A stretch of DNA of 64,000 nucleotides. Origin: DATFVA01 sp963743325 (GTDB lineage: Bacteria > Bacteroidota > Ignavibacteria > Ignavibacteriales > Ignavibacteriaceae). Position numbers and translations under genes: made by a program. Shown here piece by piece: positions 38,449 through 47,750 of this stretch (within the stretch, counting starts at the first letter, position 1; every line of letters begins with the position of its first letter). The notes below the pieces were generated by a model. The model searched no databases, was not told where the DNA came from, and worked only from the letters and a program-made list of their open reading frames with translations. The stretch is taken from the NCBI GenBank assembly GCA_963743325.1, contig CAVUOZ010000006.1, positions 80,198-144,197 on the forward strand, in the 5' to 3' direction.

Positions 38449-38877
38449 TTATTTGTTATCGACTATTTCCCCCGCCCATTTTCTGTAAGTTCCCAATAAT
38501 CCGATCACTGCGATACCTCCAAAAGCCAGCGGTGCCAGAAGCGGCTTGGGTTTTTCATTTTCTTCATGAATGCGTTCTTCCACAGTAAGATTTACATCAT
38601 TTTCCTCTTCAGCAGCGTGGAAATAAACTCCTGCGGCTGCAACAATGAATGATAGAAAGAGAAAAAAATGCATAATGCGGATAAGTTTAGGTTCCCATTT
38701 ATATACTGTTATAAATCCGATTATCATACCCAGCAGACTAAATACGGGAGGAATGAAACTCATTATTTCGCTGTTAAATGTATCTATGTGTTCAATTATT
38801 GTATCAGCAAGCAGAAATGCGAATCCCGCAGAAGCTGTAAGAACAAGTAAACGGTTTAATGAAAAATTTCTGAACAT
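38449..38877 (-). CDS. Unrecognised four-span membrane protein
   Basis: This 142-residue protein is not recognised. It has four predicted spans (about 8-27, 41-60, 66-85 and 113-130), with an acidic segment AEEENDVNLTVEERIHEENEKPKP between spans 3 and 4. There is no signal peptide cleavage site or known motif. It lies 128 bases upstream of the PIG-L gene, same strand, with AT-rich DNA between; co-transcription is possible. It is divergent from the gene before the TonB receptor. Confidence 0.65.
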   Translation of the reverse strand: MFRNFSLNRLLVLTASAGFAFLLADTIIEHIDTFNSEIMSFIPPVFSLLGMIIGFITVYKWEPKLIRIMHFFLFLSFIVAAAGVYFHAAEEENDVNLTVEERIHEENEKPKPLLAPLAFGGIAVIGLLGTYRKWAGEIVDNK

Positions 38878-39001
38878 TATAAACCTGTAAAAAATATTTC
38901 TTCAAAATTATATTTATTTAAGAGAATAATCTAATCTAAATTAATTCTCTGCATTAATTATATTCTTTGTTTATCTTTGTTAGGCACAAATAAGATTTAT
39001 T

Positions 39002-39538
39002 TTGAAGAAGTGCATCTCCATATTACTCGCTGTTTCTCTTTCCATCAACTCGGGAGGATTTATTGTCATTTTTTACCATGCCTTGAGTTCCGTGAAATCC
39101 AATATGCTTATGAGCATAAGGGAGGGAGATTTCACGATAGACAAAATGGTAAGATTCAGGATAAGTAAAAATGAGTTCCGAACCAATGGAAACGGATTCA
39201 TCTGGAAAGAGGCAAACGAATTTGAATATAACCGGATGCTTTATGATATAGTAAAAGTTGTACAAGATAAAGATGGTATTATATTATACTGCCTGAATGA
39301 TATTACTGAAGAAAAAATTGTAAAAACTTTTAACGATGAAGTTAACGATCTTGCCGCCGGGAAAATAAACCATTCAAAATATAAGACCAGCTTAATTAAT
39401 CTGATTACACAGGCGGTTTGCTTCAATCCGTTTCAATTAACCCGGCCGACTGTACAGCGGAAATATTTTTCCGATACTTTCATGAATCCTCCGGCTATTG
39501 TTGTTGAAATCCTATTGCCGCCTCCCAGGCTTACCTGA
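39002..39538 (+). CDS. Exported protein preceding a TonB receptor, unrecognised
   Basis: The 178-residue protein begins at a TTG with a signal-like segment (KKCISILLAVSLSINSGGFIVIFY) and has no recognised domain; a late segment has two Cys-poor beta strands and ends PPAIVVEILLPPPRLT. It lies 55 bases before the TonB receptor gene and is probably in its operon. A TATCTTTG, matching the Bacteroidetes -7 consensus TAnnTTTG, lies at 38972-38979, but no good -33 element was seen. It may be a small partner in the same uptake pathway; that is inference. Confidence 0.68.
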   Translation: MKKCISILLAVSLSINSGGFIVIFYHALSSVKSNMLMSIREGDFTIDKMVRFRISKNEFRTNGNGFIWKEANEFEYNRMLYDIVKVVQDKDGIILYCLNDITEEKIVKTFNDEVNDLAAGKINHSKYKTSLINLITQAVCFNPFQLTRPTVQRKYFSDTFMNPPAIVVEILLPPPRLT

Positions 39539-39593
39539 ATAAGATACATTCTTTCATCAAATTATTGTTTAACAAATTCATTCAGGTAAAAAA

Positions 39594-41699
39594 ATGAAAA
39601 GCACATTACTATTAATTTCAGCGCTACTTTTCTGTGCATATATTACGTTCGCGCAGGAAAACACAAATAGTTCAGATTCAATTAAATATCAGCTTCCCCA
39701 GGATGTAGTAGTCACAGCCCCAAGGATTAACATACCATTAAAAGAAATATCATTTGCAACCAGTATCATCGGCAATGAATATATTAGTACGATTCCGAGG
39801 TTTGTATCAATTGATGAAGCATTAAGAATCGTTCCCGGTGTTAAAATCGATAACCAGGCAAACGGAAACAGACTTCATTTATCAATTCGGGGAATTGGTA
39901 TTCTAACCGAAAGGGGAATCAGGGGGATAAAAATTCTGCTTGACCAAATTCCACTTAATGATCCTACCGGATTTGCTCCGGATTTTTTTGATGTTGATCT
40001 GGCAGATGTGTCTAGAGTTGAAGTATTAAGAGGCCCCGCGGCTTCGCTGTTCGGGGGCAGCGCTTCTGGCGGTATAATTAATATTACGACGAAAAATTCA
40101 CCGAATACACCATTATTCGGTGAGGCAGGAGGGGTATATCGGATCGAATAATTTCTGGAAAGGTTACGGGCAGTTTGGCGGTAATGTAGAAAATATTAAT
40201 TACAGGGCAGCATTCGGGAGAACCATGGGAGATGGTTACAGAGTGCATACCCATTTCTGGGGAAATAATCTGTACGCGAAGGCATCATATATTCCAAATA
40301 AGAATATAGTGCTGACACCGATTGTTGAGTATGTCAACTGGTATCATGAAAATCCGGAAGGTATTAATCTTCAGCAGTATAATGAAGACCCCAAACAGGC
40401 TAACCCCGATGCAGTTCCTTATAATGAATATCTTCAAACAGAAAGAAGTTCAGCCGCCTTAACAGGATTAATGATTTTTGATAATCATGAAATCCAGTTT
40501 AATGCTTATACCAAGAGAACTCTTTTTACCGAAGCAAATAATCACACTTTTAATTACCGGACAATATCTCACTCCCGGAACTTCTGTACAGTATGCTTTC
40601 AATTTCGGGAAAAAAGATGATTTTTTCAGAAACAAAATCAGTGCCGGTGCAGATCTTCAATGGCAGACAATAAATGAACATCGCGTTGATAATATTTATT
40701 CAGTTCCGGGTGATACCGTAAGATCAAAAGAAGAAATAAAACAGAGTGGTGTTGGTTTATTTCTATTCGATAACGTAAAACTGGGACAGAAAACAGATAT
40801 ACTCTTAAGCTTTAGATATGATAAAATCCATAATGAACTCAATGATCTGCTTAAGATACCTTATGATGCCTCAGGTACAGCAGATTTTTCCAAACCTACA
40901 GGAAGAATTGGAATTAACTATTCTCTGATAGATGAGGTAAATGTCTATGCAAACTGGGGACAGGGATTTCTCCCTCCGGCCACAGAAGAACTTGCACAGA
41001 ATCCTGATAACTTCGGCGGATTTAATACGCACCTGGTACCCTCGACTTCGAATGAATATGAAATCGGTTTCAGGGGCGATGCTGTAAAAACTTTGTATTA
41101 TGATATCACAGGATTCTACCTGTTGACAAAAAATGATTTCGACCGTTACCGTATTACAGATTCTCTTCGTAACCAGGAGACTTTTTACAGGAATATCGGA
41201 TCGAGTGAAAGAATCGGAATAGAATTTTATGCTAGATATACACCTGTTAATGAGTTAACAATTCAGGCAGCTATATACATATTCTCATTTCATTTACACA
41301 AACGACACCCCAATCCTTATCGTTATGGATGATCCTGCAAATGTAAAATATATTGAGAATGGTAACTATCTTCCTAATTCGCCAATGCATCAGTTTTTTA
41401 TAGATGCAGAATACCATTTACCCTATAATTTCTTTGTTGGATTAAACTGTCAGACGCAGAGCAAATCTTACATCGATGGTGCTAATATTGAAAGTGAAGC
41501 AGCGGCAGGTTATACGCTTATTGGTGCAAGAATCGGGTATAATGTCAGATTAAATGGTTTTAATGCAGATATTACCCTTCAGGGAAGAAATCTTGGTGAT
41601 CAGAAATATGCGGCATTTACAGAACCTGATCCGGGAGGCAATGCATATCAGCCTGGAGCGGGGAGAGAATTCTTCGGCAGTGTAAGAATAAATCTGTAA
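39594..41699 (+). CDS. TonB-dependent outer-membrane receptor (three frameshifts)
   Basis: A TonB-driven uptake barrel of about 700 residues, in four frame segments. It has a signal peptide (LLLISALLFCAYITFAQ), a TonB-box-like start QDVVVTAP, a plug with RLHLSIRGIGI and VEVLRGPAASLFGGSASGGIINI, and the barrel end LQGRNLGDQKYAAF ... REFFGSVRINL. Breaks are at GGGG 40131-40134 (one G too many; corrected reading GGYIGSNNFWKG), at about 40545-40575, and near 41272 (corrected reading QAAYTYSHFIYTNDTPI). The substrate is not evident. A strong hairpin follows the stop. Confidence 0.87.
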
Positions 41700-41715
41700 T
41701 CTATATTTTACTTTT

Positions 41716-41747
41716 GATTGGGACAGGATATGCATCCTGGCCCAATC
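41716..41747 (+). terminator. Hairpin terminator after the TonB receptor
   Basis: GATTGGGACAGGAT (41716-41729) pairs with ATCCTGGCCCAATC (41734-41747), one mismatch, with loop ATGC. Only a weak T-rich tail follows, so it may be a terminator or an mRNA 3' stabiliser. Confidence 0.65.
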
Positions 41748-41913
41748 TTATTAGATCTCTGATTTTTACATTTTAATTCCAGAAAAGAATGAACAATGCA
41801 AATCAAATTTCCGGTCAAATATTGAAGGAATAATATTATTGCTGATTCCCCTTTTAATCGGATACCTGTTATATTTACCAGGTAAATAAAATTAATTGGG
41901 GAGGGAACCAAAA

Positions 41914-42366
41914 ATGAAAAAGTATTTTCTGATTTTTCAGATAATTATTGGGGTTTTATCTTTCCCAACCGAAATATACTCACAGCTGGATGTACAGAAT
42001 TATATAGGGAAAAGTCAGAAAGAGTTAATTAATTCCCTTGGTAAGCCGGTTTATACCGATGGTTCAAATAAATCTATGGTAATGATGTTTTATAAGTCGC
42101 CGGTTTCATGCAAATCATTTGTAGCCGATGAGAACGGGATATACCAGGCGGAAGCAACTCAATCTTTCGAATCAGAAAAAACCGGCAAAGCTGCACTTAA
42201 CGGATATATTTCGGATATGGTTAACAAAGGTTTTTCTGTTGACACTGTATCCGTTTCCGAATTTCTTGCGGAAAAACCTGGTGTGACCTGTACTTTTCGA
42301 TATGGTTTAAACAATACCAACGGTAAATACGAAATTTCAGTATCTGCTCATAGAAAAGTGGATTAA
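41914..42366 (+). CDS. Small exported protein, unrecognised
   Basis: The frame opens at 41896, but the ATG at 41914 is better: it follows GGGGAGG by about 10 bases and begins directly with a signal peptide (KKYFLIFQIIIGVLSFPTEIYSQ). The mature part of about 125 residues has a segment VQNYIGKSQKELINSLGKPVYTDG that resembles the start of SmpA/BamE-like repeats, then alternating strands. No catalytic motif is seen. It stands alone, with 290 bases of AT-rich DNA after it in which no gene was found. Confidence 0.7.
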   Translation: MKKYFLIFQIIIGVLSFPTEIYSQLDVQNYIGKSQKELINSLGKPVYTDGSNKSMVMMFYKSPVSCKSFVADENGIYQAEATQSFESEKTGKAALNGYISDMVNKGFSVDTVSVSEFLAEKPGVTCTFRYGLNNTNGKYEISVSAHRKVD

Positions 42367-42659
42367 CCCATAAATAGCGAATATTTATTTCACAGAGACT
42401 GAATTCCAATCTGTCCCGCATTCTCCTCATGGAAGAAAATTTTTAACCATTTGCTCAATTAGAATTTATTTTGTATTAATAAATCCTGTAATATAATGCA
42501 GCGTTTTATCATTATCTCGCTCTAAGCCACTTGTGATGAGGTTTATAATTCATGATTTCAAATCTTATTAGGGATATTAGTTAATTGATGTTTCCTATAT
42601 ATAATAATATGCTTATTTTAGAATAAGGTGTTCTGTAAAATATTTCGCAAGGGTGTAAA

Positions 42660-44729
42660 ATGAAATCAGTAATCATTGTCTTCCTGGTTATTATTACTGC
42701 ACTTTTCCTGGGGTGTTCTGAAAACGAGCCAACAAACATTATCAGTCAAGCTCCTTATCTGGAAATAACAAATCCCGTAATGAATTCAAATGTACCCGAT
42801 AGCACCACAATAAAAATCAGTACGAATATTGATAATCTGATAAGAGTTGAGTTGTATATTGATCAATCAATTCCATCACCGGGTGCAATATTTAGAGAAC
42901 CGCCTTATGAGTATTTGTGGAGCACACTCTTTTATCAGGATGGAAGTCAGCATATTCTTCAGGCAAAAGGATATGATCTGGATGGAAATTTAACAGATTC
43001 CAAATATGTTATTGTGAATGTTTACCGGTTTATGCCAAGTAACTTGCAGGCGTTTATTAAATCAGATACTCTAATCGAATTGAGCTGGATTGATAACTGC
43101 ACTTTCGAGACCGGATTTGAGATTGAAGAAGCTATAAATGATTCCATTTTTTCTAAAATAGGTGAAGTAGATTCAAATATTACAAATTACAATGTCATTG
43201 GACAGGTTGATATAAATAAGAGTTATTATTTCAGGGTGAGGACCAAATCAAAGGATGGATTCAGCGGTTATACAAATATTGCAGCTGCAATCGTTCTGTT
43301 AAATACACCTGATAATCCCGATATAAACTTTATTTCAGATACCGCTGCAACATTGAGCTGGAACGATAATAATGATTTTGAAACCGGATATGTGATTGAA
43401 AAACAAAGTTATTATGGAAGTTATATTGTAAAAGAAGTACCTGCAAATACCACCGAAACAGTCGTACTGGATTCTTTTATCACAGGGCAGTATTATGTTT
43501 TTTATATTTATGCGAAGATGGGTTACATTCACGGAGAACGTGCACAATTTCCATTCAGGACTCTTCAGTTCTCAGCTCCTTATAATTTGACCCTGACAGG
43601 AATAAATACTAATTCCCTGAAATTAAGGTGGGAGTATAATCATAGTTTTGAAACAGGTTTTATAATTGAACGAAGCACAGATGGATTCTTATATACTGAA
43701 ATAGGCAGAACCAGCAGTCATTCTTTTACGGATAATAATCTGGATACTACGTATAGCTACAGTTACCGTGTTGCCGCTTATTCCCGGTACAATAAATCCG
43801 ATTATTCGAATAAAACAGATGCAATTTTTGCTAATCAATTAAAACAAATTCATAAATTCCTTGTCCCTTATCCAATCTCCTGGGCAACCTTAAGCGACAA
43901 TGCCTCTATTATTGCGTTCGGATGCACCACATCAAATGAAGCCTCAATTCTTATTTATGATACCTTTACCGGGCAGCATAAATTTACATTACCCAGCCCT
44001 GATTCCTCATCCAGAATACTCTCACAGATTACAATCAGTCCGGATAACAGGTTACTGGCTGCCGCAGGGGATAATCGTTACGTTACTGTCTGGGATATCA
44101 ATTCAGGAACGGTTGTAGACAGGATATATAACCTGGAGTACCCTCATGTCGTGAAATTCAGCCCTGGAGGTAAATATTTAATAATCGAAAAACGCGGGGC
44201 ACTCAGATTTTTTGATGTTCAGTCCTGGCAGTTTGAAACAAGAATTAGCACATCATACTACATAACTCATATGGATATAGATCGCGATGAAACCATAATA
44301 GCAACCAGTGATGAACGGACAAATGTTAAACTTTGGGATTTTAATACAGGAATTCTGATCAGGGAAATTCCTCAATCAATTAATGCTTATCCATTAGAAT
44401 TTAACAGACCGGATACGAAATTATATTCGGTAATTAATACTGAATTATTTGCATGGGATGTGAATACTTTTTCAATTGTCCTTGATATATCTAATTTCCA
44501 GAGAAGAAACTGTATAGCCATAAATGAAGAGAAAAATATTGCTGTAAGTACTTTTGGTGAATCAGGGATTGGATTATGGGAGCTTGAGAGCGGGAATTTT
44601 GTACAAGAACTATTCCTGGGTATTGAAGAGGTATTCTTTTCACCTGATAATTATCTGATCGGGAGAGGGTTGTATCCTTCATACTATATATGGGAACTTA
44701 CAAGGAAGTGGGTGACTCCGATTCAATAG
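42660..44729 (+). CDS. Lipoprotein with Ig-like, three FN3 and WD40-type domains
   Basis: A 689-residue surface or periplasmic lipoprotein. The lipobox LFLGC puts the anchored Cys at residue 20. It has an Ig-like domain (about 30-125), then three fibronectin-III-like domains that share an unusual internal signature FETGF/Y-x-I-E (near 150, 240 and 335), then a beta-propeller (about 385-680) with WD40-like units such as YVTVWDINSGTVVDR and VKLWDFNTGILI. It probably binds protein or polysaccharide partners; no enzyme motif is seen. It is monocistronic. Confidence 0.8.
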   Translation: MKSVIIVFLVIITALFLGCSENEPTNIISQAPYLEITNPVMNSNVPDSTTIKISTNIDNLIRVELYIDQSIPSPGAIFREPPYEYLWSTLFYQDGSQHILQAKGYDLDGNLTDSKYVIVNVYRFMPSNLQAFIKSDTLIELSWIDNCTFETGFEIEEAINDSIFSKIGEVDSNITNYNVIGQVDINKSYYFRVRTKSKDGFSGYTNIAAAIVLLNTPDNPDINFISDTAATLSWNDNNDFETGYVIEKQSYYGSYIVKEVPANTTETVVLDSFITGQYYVFYIYAKMGYIHGERAQFPFRTLQFSAPYNLTLTGINTNSLKLRWEYNHSFETGFIIERSTDGFLYTEIGRTSSHSFTDNNLDTTYSYSYRVAAYSRYNKSDYSNKTDAIFANQLKQIHKFLVPYPISWATLSDNASIIAFGCTTSNEASILIYDTFTGQHKFTLPSPDSSSRILSQITISPDNRLLAAAGDNRYVTVWDINSGTVVDRIYNLEYPHVVKFSPGGKYLIIEKRGALRFFDVQSWQFETRISTSYYITHMDIDRDETIIATSDERTNVKLWDFNTGILIREIPQSINAYPLEFNRPDTKLYSVINTELFAWDVNTFSIVLDISNFQRRNCIAINEEKNIAVSTFGESGIGLWELESGNFVQELFLGIEEVFFSPDNYLIGRGLYPSYYIWELTRKWVTPIQ

Positions 44730-44831
44730 TCCTCACTAAACTTGCTTTGACAGTGATATCGCTTTTACGGCCTGTGTCTAAAATATTTTATTATGCTGAC
44801 GGGAAGACATCGGAAATCAATAAAGTCAATA

Positions 44832-44921
44832 CTAGCGACTAAAATACTTTAACGCGAGGCAGGTAATATCATCTGACTGCTCGACTCCATCAGTAAATTT
44901 CCTGACATCAGAAATTATTTT
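44832..44921 (-). pseudogene. Tail fragment of a second receiver/PP2C phosphatase gene
   Basis: Minus-strand translation upstream of the stop at 44832-44834 gives HKIISDVRKFTDGVEQSD followed by DITCLALKYFSR. This matches the last ~28 residues of the phosphatase at 46188 (KIISDVRIFTEGVEQSDD, ITCMAFRYLK), with about 21 of 27 residues identical. Nothing of the rest of such a gene is present; upstream the sequence runs straight into the T9SS protein, whose stop codon (44915-44917) lies inside the homologous stretch. It is a remnant left by recombination. Confidence 0.8.
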
Positions 44922-46046
44922 GTGAGGATCATTTTTTTAACTGAGGAAAACTTTTGTCCGTTAGCTCCTTCAGCCTCTATCCGGTAAAAATAAATTCCGC
45001 TGTTTAAAACGGACGCATCAAAATCAATATCGTTATTTCCGACCGGCATATTTCCATTTACTAACGATTTTACTTTTTGCCCCAGTATATCATAAACATT
45101 AAGGGTCACCCTGGAATCTACTGGAAGACTAAAACTGATTCTGGTGGATGGATTAAAAGGATTGGGATAATTTTGTTTTAGAGAAAATTCAAAAGGATTA
45201 ATGACTTCCACATCGACAACATTCGAATATTCAGAATTGCCGTTAAAATCGATTTGCTTTAAGCGGTAGGAATATGTCCCTACTTCAAGATTATTATCTG
45301 TATAGTTGTAGGAACAGGATTTTGTAGTTGTTCCATTTCCTTCAATAAAACCAACCTTTTTCCACTCTGAATTTTTAACACCGCCGGTTTGCCGCTCTAT
45401 TTCAAAACCCGAATTATTAACTTCTGTCGCTGTCACCCAGTAAAGAACAACATCTCCATTTGATGTCCGGGCTGTGAATGAAGTCAGTTCAACCGGGACA
45501 GCATCAAGGTCAATTAAAGTCAAGATCATCAACATACCAGAAATCAATATCATTTGCATCTCCAAGGTAATAGAGCGCAACCTGCATATTATCTATTCCG
45601 GCAAAGTTTACAGTGATTTGTTCAGGACCTGAATTCCCGTTTGCCTGCAATTCCCAGATTGAGTTATAAGTATTCCCACCGTCACCGGTTATTGCAACAC
45701 CGACATAAACAATATTTGACCAATAATCCTCAAAGTAATTAAATTTTAGCTCCATATTATGTCCCTGTATCCCGTTGAAAACAGGTGAAGCAAGCAGGTA
45801 CGATTCACCTACAAAAAGGTATTCCCAGGTAAACCGGACTTCCGGGCTGGCAAAACCCCCGGCATTATTTGAATTTGCTATCGACCAGTTATCAAAGCCC
45901 TGGGGGCCCACTGGTGTCCAGTTATCCATATTATAAAAAGCTTCATAGAAAAGTGTATCTTGATTTTGAGCGGGAAGGGGAGGATTTGAGAATAAGATTA
46001 ACAGACAAACAGCTAAAAGAAACAATAATCCGGTAGATTTGTACAT
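44915..46046 (-). CDS. T9SS-secreted protein with sorting tail (one frameshift)
   Basis: An exported protein of about 375 residues. It has a signal peptide (STGLLFLLAVCLLILFSNPPLPAQ), a jelly-roll region (about 30-178, WTPVGPQGFDNWSIANSN) like the choice-of-anchor J family, an FN3-like part (VELTSFTARTSNGDVVLYW, NNSGFEIERQ), and a type A T9SS sorting tail QNYPNPFNPSTRISFSLP ... SGIYFYRIEA ... KKMILTK. The frame breaks near 45521-45524 (plus strand); dropping one base gives WYVDDLTLIDLDAVPVEL. It should be secreted through the SprA pore and anchored or released at the surface. Confidence 0.85.
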
Positions 46047-46187
46047 TTAAACCTCCGATTTAATTTATTTTTAATATCTGCAAATAGAAAAGGTACTATA
46101 ACTGATAGTAATAACAGAACTAATATAGGGACAAGGAATAAATTAAATTTAATCTTACAGGTAGTCAGAATCCAGGTTCACTTATCA

Positions 46188-47354
46188 TCATTTCAGATAT
46201 CTGAATGCCATGCAAGTTATATCATCTGATTGCTCAACCCCTTCGGTGAATATCCGGACGTCAGAAATTATCTTATCAACGAGTTTTACAGTGCTTAATC
46301 CGATGGTATTTTGAAGTGAACCAGCCAGCCGTTTATAATCATATTCTTCATCGTTTTTATTGAATGCCTCAGTTATTCCATCGGTATATAGTATCAGAGT
46401 ATCATTATTGCTTAACATTATAATATTGGATTCATATTCTGAATCATTCATTGCCCCAAGCATTAATCCACCAATATTGTCAATTTGTACTAAACTACCA
46501 TTAGCAGAGATTAAATATGGTGAATTATGTCCTGCGTTGGAATATTCAAAAGAACCATTTCTTGTATCAAGCACACCATAAAATACTGTTACAAACATAT
46601 TTGGAGGGCTGTCATCGACAAGAATTTTATTAACTTCTGCTAATACATTATCAGTCGGCATTCCTTTGGAAGCAGTAACTTTCAGGAGAGTTTTACAAAC
46701 GGCCATAAGTAAAGCAGCCGCTATTCCTTTTCCTGAAACATCTCCGATAATTATACCCAGCCTGTATTTATCGATTAAGAAAAAATCGTATAAATCACCG
46801 CCGACTTCTTTAGCAGGGATCATTTTAGCGTAAATTTCAAAATCCTTTCTATCTGGAAATGCGGGAAATGTTTTAGGAAGGATAGAAGTCTGAATTATAG
46901 TTGCTATGTCCAGTTCCTGTTTAAGGGCTACTAATTTATCGTGTGCTGATAATGCGAGTTTATACTGTTCAATTTCCCTTAGAGATTTTTCGATAGTAAT
47001 TTCCAGGTCTTTCAAATCGATTGGTTTAGTGATAAAATCATAGGCGCCTCTGTTCATGGCTGTTCTTATATTTTCCATATCGCCATAGGCTGATACAATA
47101 ATCGATCTTAAAAGACTGTTATTAAGTGAATTTATTTTAGTAAGTAAGGTAAGTCCGTCCATGACAGGCATATTAATATCAGTCAGAATAAGATCTATGG
47201 TCCCATCGTTGACAATTTTATCGAGGGCTTCTGCACCGTTTTCTGCGAAATGGAATTCATACTCTTTTGATTTAATCTTATTACGGAATTTTTGACGAAT
47301 CAGTACCTGAAGATCAGGTTCATCATCTACGACCAATATTTTTACCGGCTGCAT
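46188..47354 (-). CDS. Response regulator with PP2C/SpoIIE (RsbU-type) phosphatase
   Basis: The 388-residue protein has a receiver (1-125; phospho-Asp D59 in LILTDINMP, TKPIDL Lys) joined by a coiled linker to a PP2C-type Ser/Thr phosphatase (about 165-388) with EVGGDLYDFF, IIGDVSGKGIAAALLMA, NAGHNSPYL, LMLGAM and ILYTDGITEAFN, ending EQSDDITCMAF. Proteins of this kind dephosphorylate anti-sigma-factor antagonists. It is last in the kinase-receiver-phosphatase cluster, so it is probably the output of the large kinase. Confidence 0.94.
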   Translation of the reverse strand: MQPVKILVVDDEPDLQVLIRQKFRNKIKSKEYEFHFAENGAEALDKIVNDGTIDLILTDINMPVMDGLTLLTKINSLNNSLLRSIIVSAYGDMENIRTAMNRGAYDFITKPIDLKDLEITIEKSLREIEQYKLALSAHDKLVALKQELDIATIIQTSILPKTFPAFPDRKDFEIYAKMIPAKEVGGDLYDFFLIDKYRLGIIIGDVSGKGIAAALLMAVCKTLLKVTASKGMPTDNVLAEVNKILVDDSPPNMFVTVFYGVLDTRNGSFEYSNAGHNSPYLISANGSLVQIDNIGGLMLGAMNDSEYESNIIMLSNNDTLILYTDGITEAFNKNDEEYDYKRLAGSLQNTIGLSTVKLVDKIISDVRIFTEGVEQSDDITCMAFRYLK

Positions 47355-47380
47355 TTATTTATCCCGTTTATTTCTTTGTT

Positions 47381-47743
47381 TTAACTTAGTTTCTCTTTAA
47401 GTAGATCAAATTGAAGCGGTTTAGTAAAGTAATCATCAGCACCAAGGTTTTTAGCAAGGTTAAAATTATGATCATCATCATAAGCCGTAATCATAAATAC
47501 TTTTAATTCAGGGTACCGGTTTTTTATTTCTTTCAATAATTCTATTCCATTCATTTCCGGCATATTAATATCCGTCAATATCATGTAGTCAGTACGGTTT
47601 TCAACCGATTCTATCAATTCAAGTGCTGAACTACCATTGAAAGCATAGCGTATTTGCATCTGCCCGGATTTAATTTCTTTCCTGAATTTCTGTTGAAATA
47701 AAAACTGGACATCGCTTTCATCGTCAACCACTAACAACTTCAT
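47381..47743 (-). CDS. Stand-alone response regulator receiver
   Basis: The 120-residue protein is a receiver alone: acidic pocket VVDDESDVQ, phospho-Asp D58 (MILTDINMPEMNG), Thr/Ala region VFMITAYDD and Lys in YFTKPLQ. There is no output domain. It lies between the giant kinase (8 bases) and the receiver-phosphatase (27 bases), and the first ~25 residues resemble those of the phosphatase receiver (DVQFLFQQKFRKEIKSG versus DLQVLIRQKFRNKIKSK), so the two probably arose by duplication. It may act as a phosphate sink or relay. Confidence 0.93.
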   Translation of the reverse strand: MKLLVVDDESDVQFLFQQKFRKEIKSGQMQIRYAFNGSSALELIESVENRTDYMILTDINMPEMNGIELLKEIKNRYPELKVFMITAYDDDHNFNLAKNLGADDYFTKPLQFDLLKEKLS

Positions 47744-47750
47744 ATTGTCC

